Shown piece after piece: positions 22,695 through 33,379 of a stretch of 64,000 nt of DNA. Source of the stretch: Ceratodon purpureus (taxonomy: Eukaryota; Streptophyta; Bryopsida; Pseudoditrichales; Ditrichaceae); the NCBI GenBank assembly GCA_014871385.1, contig CM026426.1, forward strand, positions 60,178,084-60,242,083, written 5' to 3'. A model generated the notes under the pieces. That model ran no database searches. It saw only the letters and a list, made by a program, of their open reading frames with translations, and was not told the origin of the DNA. Both the position numbers and the translations under genes were made by a program. Within the stretch, counting starts at the first letter, position 1; each line of letters opens with the position of its first letter.

Positions 22695-23525
22695 GAGGAG
22701 TATGGACAAAGCTCCGCCCAAGGGGGACACCGTTCGCGAGATCGTCAAGACATGGGACCCCACGAACGGGGCTATGGCCACGGGGAACCGGAAGGAGCTG
22801 ATTTACCCTTTGACTTTACGGATGGTGCCTATGGACCGTATGGGGGACGACTGTGGCCAGATTATGCAACGGGATCAAGATACTTTAGTAACTATGACGA
22901 CGGCTGGTCGGAAATACCGAATCCTCCAAGGAGTGCTAGTCCGCGCCATCGAACACCTGCGAGAGAGGTACCTCACGGTTATTCCCTAGATCGCGAAGAA
23001 GATACGCAGAGACTGGGACGTGATGATTACGCAACTCCCCCTCCATACCGCGGATATGGTGGTCATGCTACCCCATTTGCCCTATTTGCAGAAGATGATT
23101 ACAGATCATCTTCGCAGACTCCGCCTGGAATATTTCCTCCACCTCTAGGTTATCACACCGACGGTACTGATCACAATAGCGGGGACAACCCCAACGTACT
23201 TCATCCCGATGACAGAGTACCACCTCCTCCTTTTGGATACCCTCCCGGTCAAGTTGTAAGAGATAGCTATTTTGAGGAAGAATTAGAGTTGGAGCGGACA
23301 AGGCAAAATTACGTACTACAGATGGAGAATCATGCGTTTCACCTCAGACGAGATAATCGAAGATTGATGGAGGAGAGAGAGAGACTTCTGAGAGCCTCCA
23401 CAAATTCTGCACGGCACGGGCCACAAGAAACGTACGATCGGGGAGGTCCAAGCGAACTCCCCAATGATGGGAACTATTATCATCCATATGACTACAATGG
23501 ATTAGGGTGGAGGGGAGACTATTAG
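22695..23525 (+). pseudogene. Gene B, 3' half
   Basis: Continues the frame of 10204-10875. Codons starting at 22695 read open to a TAG ending at 23525, with the same Arg/Gly/Tyr/Asp/Pro-rich style as the sequence just upstream of the insertion (MGPHERGYGHG, DDYATPPPYRGYGG). Near the C-terminus is a short charged coiled coil (ELELERTRQNYVLQMEN, RRLMEERERLL). No RING finger is present. The compositional and frame match across 11.8 kb is independent evidence that element 1 is an insertion with the stated boundaries. Confidence 0.75.
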
Positions 23526-24461
23526 AATGGGGTGCATGGTAGTACTTTCTACAGCAACGCAGCGTACCAAGTCTTTAACGTGGACATCGCATATTACAAA
23601 TTTACAACGGAAAGTAAAAGATGCAAGCATAGTATGTACGTAGTTTGCAGTTTTGTAGATGGAGATTTAAAATGTACGGACTCAAGAAAATTGGCACGTG
23701 CCACATTTTGCAAACAGAACAGATAGAATTAGTGGAATAGAGTGTAGTTGTGTTGTCTTCTATATTGTAGTTGTCTTCACATTTGAAAGGAATTTACCTT
23801 TTTAATATTCTTCTAGCGGTATTCTAATTGCACATTAATATCAATATCCCTTTTTTGACAACTTACCATTGACATGGGTTACGACTTACGAGCACTAGAA
23901 TATTATGAATCTCAAGACAAGTATGCAAAATAATTTTCAAATATTTTTTTTGCTAAATTAATAAGAATATCGTGAATGATATTTTTTGAGGGATGCATAT
24001 TTATATCTAAGGTATTTGTTTGTACCGGGGATTATGAGCAATCATGTTATGCGGCCCTTACGCTTTCGTCTTCACGAAAAGAACTTGAGTATACGCTTGC
24101 CAATATTTCTAAGAGTAAAACGTACAAAGCATAACGGTTACAATTCACATATCGCATCATTTTCATAATTAGAATTGAGACTATCGACTTTTAGCTGGAT
24201 GTGTGGAGCCAATCCGTTTTCCTCATAATACAAGGGGTAGAAATAGACCAATCTCAGTACAGAGACCATATTTGAACCAAATGCAAGTAAACTTTATAAA
24301 CAAAATATTGACCGGTGTACAAAAATTGAGATTCCATCATCTCATCATAAAATAGAGTCTAAATATAACTAGTCACTGCTGAGAGCTATGTCAGCCGTCT
24401 GATAAGAAAAAAAACATTATGAAATTATAGGAATACAGAGAGGTAGATATGTCTCTCCATA
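23526..24461. other. AT-rich intergenic region between convergent gene B and kinase X
   Basis: Shared 3' flank of gene B (+) and kinase X (-). I see no gene, repeat array or RNA gene here; it probably holds the two 3' untranslated regions. Confidence 0.5.
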
Positions 24462-25936
24462 TCAGTAACCCACGCGGTAGTGCTCGAAGGGAGTGGGCCA
24501 GTTGTGTGTATCTCTGAAACGGTTAATAAGATGTCCGAGTCCACCAATCGTTCCTCTGTTGTTTTGGCAAACTCTCTCAAGGTAACCTTCGAAAACCATT
24601 GTGAGTTCTCCGATATTCTTGAAATGGCGTGTTTCTACTGGCTCCGCTTCGTGGTATGCCGTGCATATGTTGCCCCTGTTGATCTTTGTCGCAATCTTCG
24701 CAGCTGCGAAATCCTCCGATGCAACCGTCAAATCTGGAATGATTTGAATATCTTGGTTTTCGTTGTGTACGTATACCACGCGAGGATCCACCCAGTATCG
24801 CCTCCTCATAGTCTCCTCCTTCTGATGGACACTCTCAAAAACCCAAGGCGACCTTCTGTTCTCTAGTGTCTTCGTCATCAAGCCCCAATCACAAACCCCG
24901 ATGTAGATCTTGGACTCATCTTCCGGAAAGTGAAGTAGGATGTTGTCCGGTGACAAGTCATTGTGGAGGTAACCGTATTTGTGCACAACATCTATGATGT
25001 TTCACAATGCCCAAGCAAGCTCTGTACGCTTACTTCGGAAAAGTTGGAGACGCTTCCCTAGAATCGGACTGTCCTCTGCATTCTCTCTGAAGATGTAGTC
25101 GATGGGGAGGTCACCCGGGGCCTCGTTGTCTCTCTGTAGCATGGCTCGAAGGGTCCCACCGTTCCACCAGAACATGAATCCCACATGTTCCAACTGATGA
25201 ATGGCCATGAAGCGGATGACACCAGGATGGGGAATCCTTATCGCAAGAGATTTATTGTTGTGGTCCACACGTGCCAAATCCGGCCTCATAGACCAATTGA
25301 GCGGCCGTTTCTCAGCAAACTCCCAGTACGGTGGGATTTCCAGGTTTCCCTCGATACGAACCCTACGTATGGTAGCATAACCACCTCTCTGGACTTCCTT
25401 GTCCAAGTAATAGAAATTGCAAAGTCTGCCAAGATAGTCAAATGCCGTTTACGTAAGTCAGCCGCCGTCTCCATCCCAATCGGAGAATTCCACCAAGTAA
25501 TAGACGTCCGTCGATGCTTTCTTGAGCTATGGGGCGCCATTAGTCTCGTGAAGCAATTTGCCTTTGCAATAGTATCCTTGAAGGCCTGGACTCCCCCCCT
25601 TTGCGCCTTTGCATACTTAGTAATAACCTCTTCAGCATTCCATAACGCATCGTGTGCACGTTGTGACACGAAATGATCGTAACCGGGCTTCTGTGTATCC
25701 GAATGCCAGCACGGATCCATCAAACGATCCCTAATCTTTGTCTCCATCTCTGACTTGAATTTCCTGGGCCCATCTTCCTCATACCGAACGTAACGACTAT
25801 TCAATGAAACAAGGGTATTCTCCTGGTAAAATTCCACGATGAATGCCACAATATAATCCCCGCAACATAAGCTCGGCATGTCATCAAATTTGTTCGCCCC
25901 TTCCCCCACATTCTTTTGCTTCTTGTTCTTCGGCAT
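24462..25936 (-). pseudogene. Kinase X: kinase-like cargo gene of element X, broken
   Basis: Homologous to the kinases of elements 1 and 2 but clearly diverged. ATG at 25936. A frameshift near 25410-25440 joins the N-terminal region (FVSQRAHDALWNAEEV) to the kinase fold, and a TGA at 25002-25004 interrupts it. Readable kinase motifs: RGGYATIRRVRI (glycine loop), WEFAEKR (candidate ATP-binding Lys), LHNDLSPDNILLHF (catalytic Asp kept) and IGVCDWG (DFG variant). The catalytic residues are intact, so the lesions look recent relative to family divergence. It lies between gene B and the GGCCGTCC array that element 2 entered. Confidence 0.82.
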
Positions 25937-26213
25937 CGTGGAAAGCCTTCAAGGCTTCAAGAAATCGAAACCGCAACTCCAAAGAAACCCTCAATTCCCA
26001 CAAAGATTAATAAGAGCAATACAAATCCAAAGGGTTTTGAAAAAAACCGTTTAAGATTTCAAAAAGACCACCCCCCCCCCCCCCCCCCCAAATAAAGGAC
26101 CCCTTTCCTCCCGGTGAGAACGACCAACGGAGAAGGAGCGAATCCCCCACCAGTAGCAATGAGCCTCACTCGAAAAGGGAGAAAAAAGGTAAAAAATGAA
26201 GAGGCGGCTTCCC

Positions 26214-26326
26214 CTTATATAGGTAAAGCCGACCTCGCGGCCGTCCCCAAGGCCGTCCCCGCGGCCGTCCGATCTACGGCCCTCGCGGCCGTCCGATTGG
26301 GCGCGAATCCGCCCGAAGGCGCCGGC
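26214..26326. promoter_or_regulatory. Kinase X TATA box and start of GGCCGTCC array
   Basis: TATA box (plus CTTATATAGG, 26214-26223) for the leftward kinase X, followed by the first GGCCGTCC repeats. The array is interrupted at 26327 by element 2 and resumes at 38311. A poly-C tract (about 26071-26089) lies in the leader, as in gene A. Confidence 0.65.
26319..26326. repeat. Target-site duplication of element 2, left (right copy 38311-38318)
   Basis: GCGCCGGC on both sides, 8 of 8 identical, the hAT length. Confidence 0.95.
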
Positions 26327-26544
26327 CAGGGTTGTTCATGGGACAAAAGGACCTGTCCGTCCGTCCGGTCCGCTCGTCCGTCCGTTAGGGGTCAGGGGAG
26401 GTCCGTTTGACCAGGACTTACGGTTGACCACCCAAATGGTGAAATGGGAGTTACCTTGGCCACCTAGGATGCCACGCGTCCGACATGTCACCAAATATTG
26501 TTGACTTGGGGGATGACGTGGCTAAGAGGAAGGGCGCCAACGCC

Positions 26545-26845
26545 TTGAGTGAGGGTGGCGCGAGCACGTGAGAGGGGGGGCGCGAGCGTCTTGGGAAGGG
26601 GGGCGCGAGCGAGGGGGCGCGAGCGACTGGGAGGGGCGCGGGCGCCTGCGAGGGGGGGGGCGCGAGCGCCTTTGATGGTGGGGGGGCGCGAGCGCCTGCG
26701 ATTGCAGGGGGGCGCGAGCAAGGGGTTTGGGGTGGGGGCGCGAGCGCCTGCGAAGGGGGGGCGCGAGCGCCTGCGAAGGGGGGGCGCTAGCGCCTGCGAA
26801 GGGGGGGCGCGAGCGCCTGCGAAGGGGGGGGCGCGAGCTGGGAAC
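26545..26845. repeat. Element 2 left subterminal GC array (G-rich on +)
   Basis: More than a dozen GGGGGGCGCGAGCG units with spacers such as CCTGCGAA. It is longer than in element 1 (about 300 versus 127 bp), so arrays expand and contract between copies. Confidence 0.75.
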
Positions 26846-27129
26846 AAGAATCAACCACTGAAGGAAATTAAGACACTACTGAATTTTTCATAGTGACATA
26901 AATGAGAGAAGTTTCAATTCATGTCGAAACAAAATTACATTCAATAGCCTTAGCTAATGTTTTATGGACATTGACTAAGGTTAACATATAAGTATCTACG
27001 TATAAAATTTAGATATATATATATATATATATATATTATATTTTTTTGTGTTTTTTTAAAATTATTTTGGAGACATATATATTATACTTTCTCTATATAA
27101 CTTCTATATGTAATATGCTAATAGATGTA

Positions 27130-30100
27130 TCACTTTTTTTTGTTTTTTTTGGCGGTGCGCCGCTCTGGATTCCTTCGAGTACCGGGCTTACCCAATGGTA
27201 CTCTTACAACAATGTCTTCATCATCAGGTGCTTCTTCACGGCTATCTTCTGATGAGTAATATCCTTCTGAGGATTTCGACCCCTCGTCATCTCCATCTCC
27301 CCCCTGATTAGGCTGATTAGGCACATACTCCTCCACCGTGGAATGAATGTTGCGAATTTCGTGGTCAACTGTACCATCCACCACTGTGGTCACAATTCTT
27401 TTGATCTTCCGTCTTTTGGTCTTATCGGTGATTCCGTCCACATTCATTACGGGTAATCTACGTTTACCCAGAGCCACAGGTACAGACGGGGTAGTTCCAA
27501 CAGTATATCCTGAAAAAAAAGGGCGAACGTTTGTTGGACCTTTCCGTGACCGTATCACTCCATGACGCGTCGTAGAAGGTCCAGCTGGTAGACTTTGTCC
27601 AGAAGAAGTGAGTGGAATGCTTGTATTCGGAGTTGGAGTTAATGAACCATGCCCAGTAGAAGTGTTTGAACGAGGTGGAGGGGGTCGACCCAACCCTGCA
27701 AGTACTGCTCCGATTGAAGGTGTACTCTGGGGCAGGGGTGTTTGAAACAATCGGCCAATAGGAATTTCATCTTCTTCTCCATTTCTGACTGTCTCGGATT
27801 GTTCATTTCTTGGAGGGCTTTCATCCAAACCTCCAGACCTGATTGTTTCCTCAACATTTACTGGCAGAGTGGCCTGGAGTTGTTCAACTTCTTCTCCTCC
27901 CTCAACGTCTTCTGGAATTGGAATTTGCTCTCCCATGTTGTTACCCCCTTCTTCATTGTCATTGTTCGAAACGCTACGAACGGGGTAAATGTCATCATTA
28001 TTGCCACCATCGTCGCTTTGATGCTGAGTCATTTCGACTTCAAATTCATCGTCAATATCATCGTCTGCCCGATCGTATGCGACCTCGCCTCTAGCTTGTA
28101 TTTCATTGACAACGTGGTGAGGCGAAGTAGCTGCCTCTTCATCAAATCCTGCCCAGTCAAAAACTCCATTCGGCTGGTTAACGGGTTCAGTGCGTGGCAT
28201 GTCACCATCACCATTGTCCACGGGTAACTCTGGATACTCATCATCCATAGTAGCAGGAGTGTAATGAACTCCACCGTCATCACCATCGCCTTCATTAACT
28301 TCAAGTCCGTCGTGGAATCCTTCATCTCCATCATCATCACATACGTCTTCATCGTACATGGCTGGCACTTCTTCATCCGAGTCTTCGGAGAACGGTTGGT
28401 TCTCGTACCAAAGAACAGGATCCGCTCCACGTCGTTCTCGAAGGAGCTTACTGTTCGTGTAAATGTACACCAAGTCTTCTGCCTTCTTCACGGCCAATCG
28501 GTTGCGAACCTTACTGTGAACAAAGGAATACATGCTCCAATTTCGCTCACATGATGATGCCGAGCATGTTAACGAAAGGATGCGCTTTGCTATCAACGGT
28601 AACGCATCGCCCCCAACCCGCTGCCACCATTGATGAGGTAGCATCTTAGTCTGTCGAATGTTTGGGGCCTCCAAAGGGCTGAATGGACCGGTGCGTTCCT
28701 CAAACTGTGTTAGCTCGAACAACACAGTATCGTGGTCCAGTTTAAGGCACTCACTCAAATGAATTAGCACTTGCAGGAGTGCACGCTTCGCAGCACTGTT
28801 AGTCAATAGCTCGTGGCTCTCCGGGAAAATGTAGGGATTCAAAATGGCGCCTGCGTAATGGAGATCTGTCAACATCATCTTCCATCTCTTCGTAAAATGT
28901 TTCTCAAAGCGATCTGCTATAGCGGGGTCTAGGAAAAAAGGATCACCCCGTAGACGGAACACATGCTTCTTCAAATTATTCATGGCCAACCATGCCCTCC
29001 CCATTGCCGGTGTTTGTCCATCAAATGTCTTCAAGGTCACAACAGCCGGCTTCATAACATGCACAAGATTCTCACAACGTAACCAAAATGTCTCATCGAG
29101 AATGGTACTCCGTACTTGACATGCTAAGGTGTGAGCTCGATAACCGTTTGACCGATTGAATAAAGTACCCACATATTCGTCCCATTTCGGACTGGCTACC
29201 ACCTGGATTAGTGGCTCCCTCAGTTCAAGCAATCGAACAATCATCAAGTACGAGCATCCAAATCTTGTCTCCGCTGGTAACAACAGAGACAACTTCGGGC
29301 TGAATTGGCGAAACAAAGCCATGGTGACATGACGGCGACGTATAAAATTTGGTATGCGTTTTGCCAAGGCAATCAGCTCTTTGAAGGTTGCTTCCTTCCC
29401 CCAATCTTCTAGTAAGAGGTCCATGATGTGAGCTGCACAACCTTGCTTGTAAATGTGAGGATAAGCTTCAACCACCTGGTCCATGGCTCCCAACATCGCA
29501 CTAGCATTGTCGGAGCAAATCTGTACCACATTCTGCGGTCCAACTTCTTTGATGTACTCTTTCAATTTCCCAGCTATGTATGCCTTTGATTTCTTGTACC
29601 CCGTTGTATCAATGGAACCCAGGAATATATCTCCTGCTGGACACACAAGCATGACATTCATCAACGGCCGATGAACAACGTTGTCCCATCCATCCGAGCA
29701 AATAGTTGCCCCGTACAAGCTAATACACTGCTTCGTTTTCTCCTCTATTCTCAACTTGAGAAGCTGCTTTGTTGGCTGGATGTGCTTGGTTCGCATTGCG
29801 TTGTATGCTGGTGGACGGTACACAAAACCCGCTTTCGATGTTGCCTCCACAGCAGCGATAAAAGATGGATGTCTAACCACATTGAAAGGCACATTCGCTT
29901 CATAAAAATAGGACGCCCATTTTTCATCCAATTCATTGCGCATCCCAATCTGATAGGCCTCGGTAAAACTTTGTTGCCGCATAGATCTTGGTGTACATGA
30001 ATCGCCTCTGCTTATAGGCGGAGTTGACTGAGACGGTTGAACTTGGGAAATCCTCTCCTCTTGGACCTCCTCCGTTCTCTGAGGCACTTCCGTAGATTGC

Positions 30101-30423
30101 TCAGCAGGCATAGACTGGCTAGAACATGGTGCCAAGTGTGCCAAGTGTGCCTCGCCATCACCACCATCAGTGCCGTATATCTCCGCATGTGTCATTCTTT
30201 TTGGTATTACATTACCACAATTGGCAAAACGCCTAAATACGGCGGCGGGGGCCTTCGTACAATGACTCTTGCTTGAACCTTCACCCCATCCATAGTGCTT
30301 GAAAGCTCTTTGTCGTTTATAACGAAAGGTGAAATTGCACCACACACATTTCACATGGTCCTTATCAATGAACGTCCACCACGGAGCCCACTCAGCCGTC
30401 GACTGACGCTGTTGACCTGCCAT
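27130..30423 (-). CDS. hAT-superfamily transposase of element 2, intact, with long acidic tail
   Basis: 1097 aa from the ATG at 30423 (the frame is open 14 codons further upstream without an ATG). A BED-type zinc finger lies at about residues 10-60 (WTFIDKDHVKCVWCNFTF, then HYGWGEG and SKSHC). The RNase H-like catalytic core contains CSDGWDN (first Asp), CSDNASA (second Asp) and the typical CAAHIMDLLLEDWGK. The C-terminal dimerisation domain has ILSLTCSASSCERNWS (Glu of the triad region), HSKVRNRLAVKK and LVYIYTN. After it comes an unusual ~400-residue tail, first strongly acidic (DEDVCDDDGDEGFHDG), then Ser/Pro/Gly-rich with basic patches (KTKRRKIKRI). Typical hAT transposases are about 600-900 aa and stop shortly after the dimerisation domain. 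It would act in the nucleus to cut and paste elements 1 and 2. Confidence 0.95.
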   Translation of the reverse strand: MAGQQRQSTAEWAPWWTFIDKDHVKCVWCNFTFRYKRQRAFKHYGWGEGSSKSHCTKAPAAVFRRFANCGNVIPKRMTHAEIYGTDGGDGEAHLAHLAPCSSQSMPAEQSTEVPQRTEEVQEERISQVQPSQSTPPISRGDSCTPRSMRQQSFTEAYQIGMRNELDEKWASYFYEANVPFNVVRHPSFIAAVEATSKAGFVYRPPAYNAMRTKHIQPTKQLLKLRIEEKTKQCISLYGATICSDGWDNVVHRPLMNVMLVCPAGDIFLGSIDTTGYKKSKAYIAGKLKEYIKEVGPQNVVQICSDNASAMLGAMDQVVEAYPHIYKQGCAAHIMDLLLEDWGKEATFKELIALAKRIPNFIRRRHVTMALFRQFSPKLSLLLPAETRFGCSYLMIVRLLELREPLIQVVASPKWDEYVGTLFNRSNGYRAHTLACQVRSTILDETFWLRCENLVHVMKPAVVTLKTFDGQTPAMGRAWLAMNNLKKHVFRLRGDPFFLDPAIADRFEKHFTKRWKMMLTDLHYAGAILNPYIFPESHELLTNSAAKRALLQVLIHLSECLKLDHDTVLFELTQFEERTGPFSPLEAPNIRQTKMLPHQWWQRVGGDALPLIAKRILSLTCSASSCERNWSMYSFVHSKVRNRLAVKKAEDLVYIYTNSKLLRERRGADPVLWYENQPFSEDSDEEVPAMYDEDVCDDDGDEGFHDGLEVNEGDGDDGGVHYTPATMDDEYPELPVDNGDGDMPRTEPVNQPNGVFDWAGFDEEAATSPHHVVNEIQARGEVAYDRADDDIDDEFEVEMTQHQSDDGGNNDDIYPVRSVSNNDNEEGGNNMGEQIPIPEDVEGGEEVEQLQATLPVNVEETIRSGGLDESPPRNEQSETVRNGEEDEIPIGRLFQTPLPQSTPSIGAVLAGLGRPPPPRSNTSTGHGSLTPTPNTSIPLTSSGQSLPAGPSTTRHGVIRSRKGPTNVRPFFSGYTVGTTPSVPVALGKRRLPVMNVDGITDKTKRRKIKRIVTTVVDGTVDHEIRNIHSTVEEYVPNQPNQGGDGDDEGSKSSEGYYSSEDSREEAPDDEDIVVRVPLGKPGTRRNPERRTAKKNKKK

Positions 30424-30621
30424 TCTCCGTGTCTCTGAAAAAGTACAATGATCTCCTCTCTGCAACTGTTAGTATGACACATGTGAGAAAAAAATGGTAT
30501 GTGTAGACATCAACCACAGGCCAATGTGATGCACATAGTCTCAAGCAAGGAGCCCACAAGGAGTTCCGGGACTAGAGGCCATGATTTCAAATGATATTGG
30601 GCTTGGGCTAAGTTGGTGGCA

Positions 30622-31055
30622 TTTATACTTCTGAGGGGGGGCGCGAGTTTCTCCAGGCGGGGGGGCGCGAGCGTGTGCAGGGGGCGCGAGTTTCTCCAGG
30701 TGGGGGGGCGCGAGCTTCTCTTTCCAGGGGGGGGGGCGCGAGCTTTTCCAGGGGGGGGCGCGACCTTCTCCAGGGGGGGCGCGAGCTTCTCCAGGGGGGC
30801 GCGAGCTTCTCCAACAGGGGGGGCGCGAGCTTCTCCGAGGGGGGGGGCGCGAGCTTCTCCAAGGGGGGGGGCGCGAGCTTCTCCAAGGGGGCGGGCGCGA
30901 GCTTCCCCAAGGGGGGGCGCGAGCTTTTTCAAGGGGGGGGGCGCAATCTACTGCAAAGGAGGCGCGAGCTTCTCAGAGGGGGGGCGCGAGCTTCTGGAAG
31001 GGGGGGGGCGCGAGCTTCCAGAGGGGGGGGCGCGAGCGGGTTAGGGGGGAGGCAC
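30622..31055. promoter_or_regulatory. Element 2 GC array and TATA box upstream of transposase
   Basis: About 420 bp of GGGGGGCGCGAGCTTCTCC repeats, G-rich on plus, with a TATA-like ATTTATAC at about 30621-30628 about 200 bp upstream of the transposase ATG. It occupies the interval between the transposase and the kinase 3' end. Confidence 0.68.
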
Positions 31056-31268
31056 CCTTGTACGAGGGGCAGTCCCGGTGAATGGGCCATACAGTTTTTT
31101 CATTTTTTTTTAAAAAACAATTTTTCATTCCATTACAAAACCAACAATACCATTTCATTTTCCACCAAGGCATGTATACGCCGAAAAAACGATTTATTAA
31201 AATATTCGAAATGTGCAAACAAGGCCACATAGGCAATCAAAATGTTCCAAACGTAATTCACTATGGAA

Positions 31269-32849
31269 CTACAATGTGTATCTAAAACAACCATTGGGAG
31301 CTTGGAAGTTGTAAGGGGGGCTCATCAAATCATTCACAACTTTTGCAAGTGAAAGCCTCTTTGTAGGATCTTCGTTAAGCAAGCCATCCAACTTTGATGA
31401 GAATACAATCTTTGAGATTGAATCCTTGAAGAGTTCTGGGCAATCTTCTTCTCTCCATATCTTCTTTGCCAAATGGCCTACCGAAAATGCATCAGATAGC
31501 GTCGTACATGGATGCATCCTCTTCATGCGCTCCAAATTCCGTTCCTCATCATCTTTTTTGCCATATAAAAAGAACAACTCCGGTGCAACTCCTACCCTCC
31601 TCTCCTTTACTTGTACAAGTTCAATGGGGTCCATCACACCATAAGGGGAGGCCTTGTTCTCAATGACTCTGCTTGCCACACCCCAATCGCACACACCAAT
31701 ATATACTTTATTCTTGTCATGAGGTGGAAAGTGGAGTAGAATGTTGGATGGCGTTAAGTCGTTGTGGAGGATTTCAGCCTTATGGACTATGTCCATAACG
31801 TAGATGAGACTCCACGCCAACATTCCCCGGTTCTTTCGGTAGGCAACAATTCTTTGGCACTCTTCCATGGGCATATCCCTCGACTTCAAAATTTCTTTGT
31901 AATCTGTTGCCTCGGATGCCTTCTCATTTATCTTGAGGAAGTTGCGGAGGCAATCTCCATTCCACCACAGGGTATAAGCTTCCATGGTCTTAGCGTGAAT
32001 GGCCCAAAATTTTATCACACCCGGATGCTCTACGGGGTTAACCGTGGCCTCAATCGCCCGTTCCTCTCGCTTCTTCACTTCGGTTTTAGCCTTGGAAAGT
32101 TTTCCCGCAAATTCTATGTGAATTGGAATTTTCTTCATATTGGCTATTCGCACTTTTCGCACTTTGCCATACCCCCCCTCGGCATTGAAGCCAGATAATG
32201 GCACAACCTTGGCCGTAACCGGAATCCATATCAATGCACCATACATGTGTGCTTCCAATGCTGAGTTCAATGCTTGCTCATTCCAAGGCATAATCTTTGT
32301 TTTCCCCTTAGAACATCTCTGACATGCCTCCTGAACCGTTGTCAGTTTTTGAATAAAGACTTTGTCTTGGTTGCTCCATTCTTCGCCTTGTGGTTTCTTG
32401 ACATGTGATTCAAACACATGAATGACATTTGTCGTAGCACTACTCACTTGTTGTGTCAACCACTTCGGGCTGTGAAAATACTTCGTCATGCAATCCATGT
32501 ACATCTCTGATCCTTCCAATGCGCTCCAAAATTCCCTTTCCAAATCACGTTGGAGGTTGTAGATACCATCCTCTCCGTGATCAAGGTACATTGCCTTCAA
32601 CATTCGTATGGTACGGGCCTTGTAGTACTCGACGGCCACCTTCCTGATGAAATGCGTATACTCCAATGGTGGATAACCGTCATCCTTCTCGTGCGCTGGA
32701 ATACTCTTCTTCTTTTTACCCTTCGAGCTAGATGAAGGAGTAGAACCACTAGAACCATGAGGTGTTACGCAACTCATAGGGTCCACCGCATCTGGAGCAT
32801 CCAAGTCCACATACATAGGCCGCTTGCCGGAGCCTTGTCTAGAAGACAT
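31269..32849 (-). CDS. Protein kinase-like cargo gene of element 2, intact
   Basis: 526 aa, ATG at 32849. Ser/Lys-rich N-terminus (about 1-60), an alpha-helical region (about 60-200), then a compact kinase domain: glycine loop FNAEGGYGKVRKVRI, candidate ATP-binding Lys in FAGKLSK, catalytic loop ILHNDLTPSNILLHF (HND replaces HRD but Asp and Asn are kept) and metal-binding CDWG (DWG replaces DFG). A PDPE/APE-like segment (GVAPELFFL) and a C-lobe motif (DPTKRLSLAKVV) follow. The substrate is unknown. It is transcribed away from the RING gene across the tandem-repeat spacer. The motif set implies possible catalytic activity; its role in transposition or host manipulation is speculation. Confidence 0.88.
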   Translation of the reverse strand: MSSRQGSGKRPMYVDLDAPDAVDPMSCVTPHGSSGSTPSSSSKGKKKKSIPAHEKDDGYPPLEYTHFIRKVAVEYYKARTIRMLKAMYLDHGEDGIYNLQRDLEREFWSALEGSEMYMDCMTKYFHSPKWLTQQVSSATTNVIHVFESHVKKPQGEEWSNQDKVFIQKLTTVQEACQRCSKGKTKIMPWNEQALNSALEAHMYGALIWIPVTAKVVPLSGFNAEGGYGKVRKVRIANMKKIPIHIEFAGKLSKAKTEVKKREERAIEATVNPVEHPGVIKFWAIHAKTMEAYTLWWNGDCLRNFLKINEKASEATDYKEILKSRDMPMEECQRIVAYRKNRGMLAWSLIYVMDIVHKAEILHNDLTPSNILLHFPPHDKNKVYIGVCDWGVASRVIENKASPYGVMDPIELVQVKERRVGVAPELFFLYGKKDDEERNLERMKRMHPCTTLSDAFSVGHLAKKIWREEDCPELFKDSISKIVFSSKLDGLLNEDPTKRLSLAKVVNDLMSPPYNFQAPNGCFRYTL

Positions 32850-33004
32850 GGCAAAGTAAATCCCTGAAAAAAAAATTCAACAACTTCCCCCCCCCGCCCC
32901 AATGAAGACTTCCCACATAAGCAGTTCCAAGCAAGGCGTGTTTTCACACGTCAGGACAAGGAGCCGCAGTGGGAAGGAGTGAGGGGGGCGAGAGCTTCTC
33001 CCCA

Positions 33005-33235
33005 CCTTATATAGTCCCCACGGACCCGCTCGCGCCCCCCCCCCCTGAACCCGCTCGCGCCCCCCTGTACCCGCTCGCGCCCCCCCTATACCCGTTCGCG
33101 CCCCCCCCGTACCCGCTCGCGCCCCCCCACCCGCTCGCGCCCCCCCCCCTGAACCCGCTCGCGCCCATACCCGTCCGCGCCCCCCCAACCCGTTCGCGCC
33201 CCCTCAGGCACGCTCGCGCCCCCCCCCTTCCATTT
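33005..33235. promoter_or_regulatory. Element 2 GC array and TATA box upstream of kinase
   Basis: CCCGCTCGCGCCCCCC repeats at 33020-33232, C-rich on plus, with TATATA (plus CTTATATAG, 33005-33013) on the kinase side. Confidence 0.7.
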
Positions 33236-33379
33236 CTTTTCTCTCTCATTTTTTATTTTCTATTTCTCTTCTGGAAATAGTGAAATCTCTACACTACTTT
33301 CTAAGAGAAAAAAATGAAATAAAACAAATTAAAAAATACAGAGTATTGGGATTTTATACTTGCACAACCTCTCATGCAG

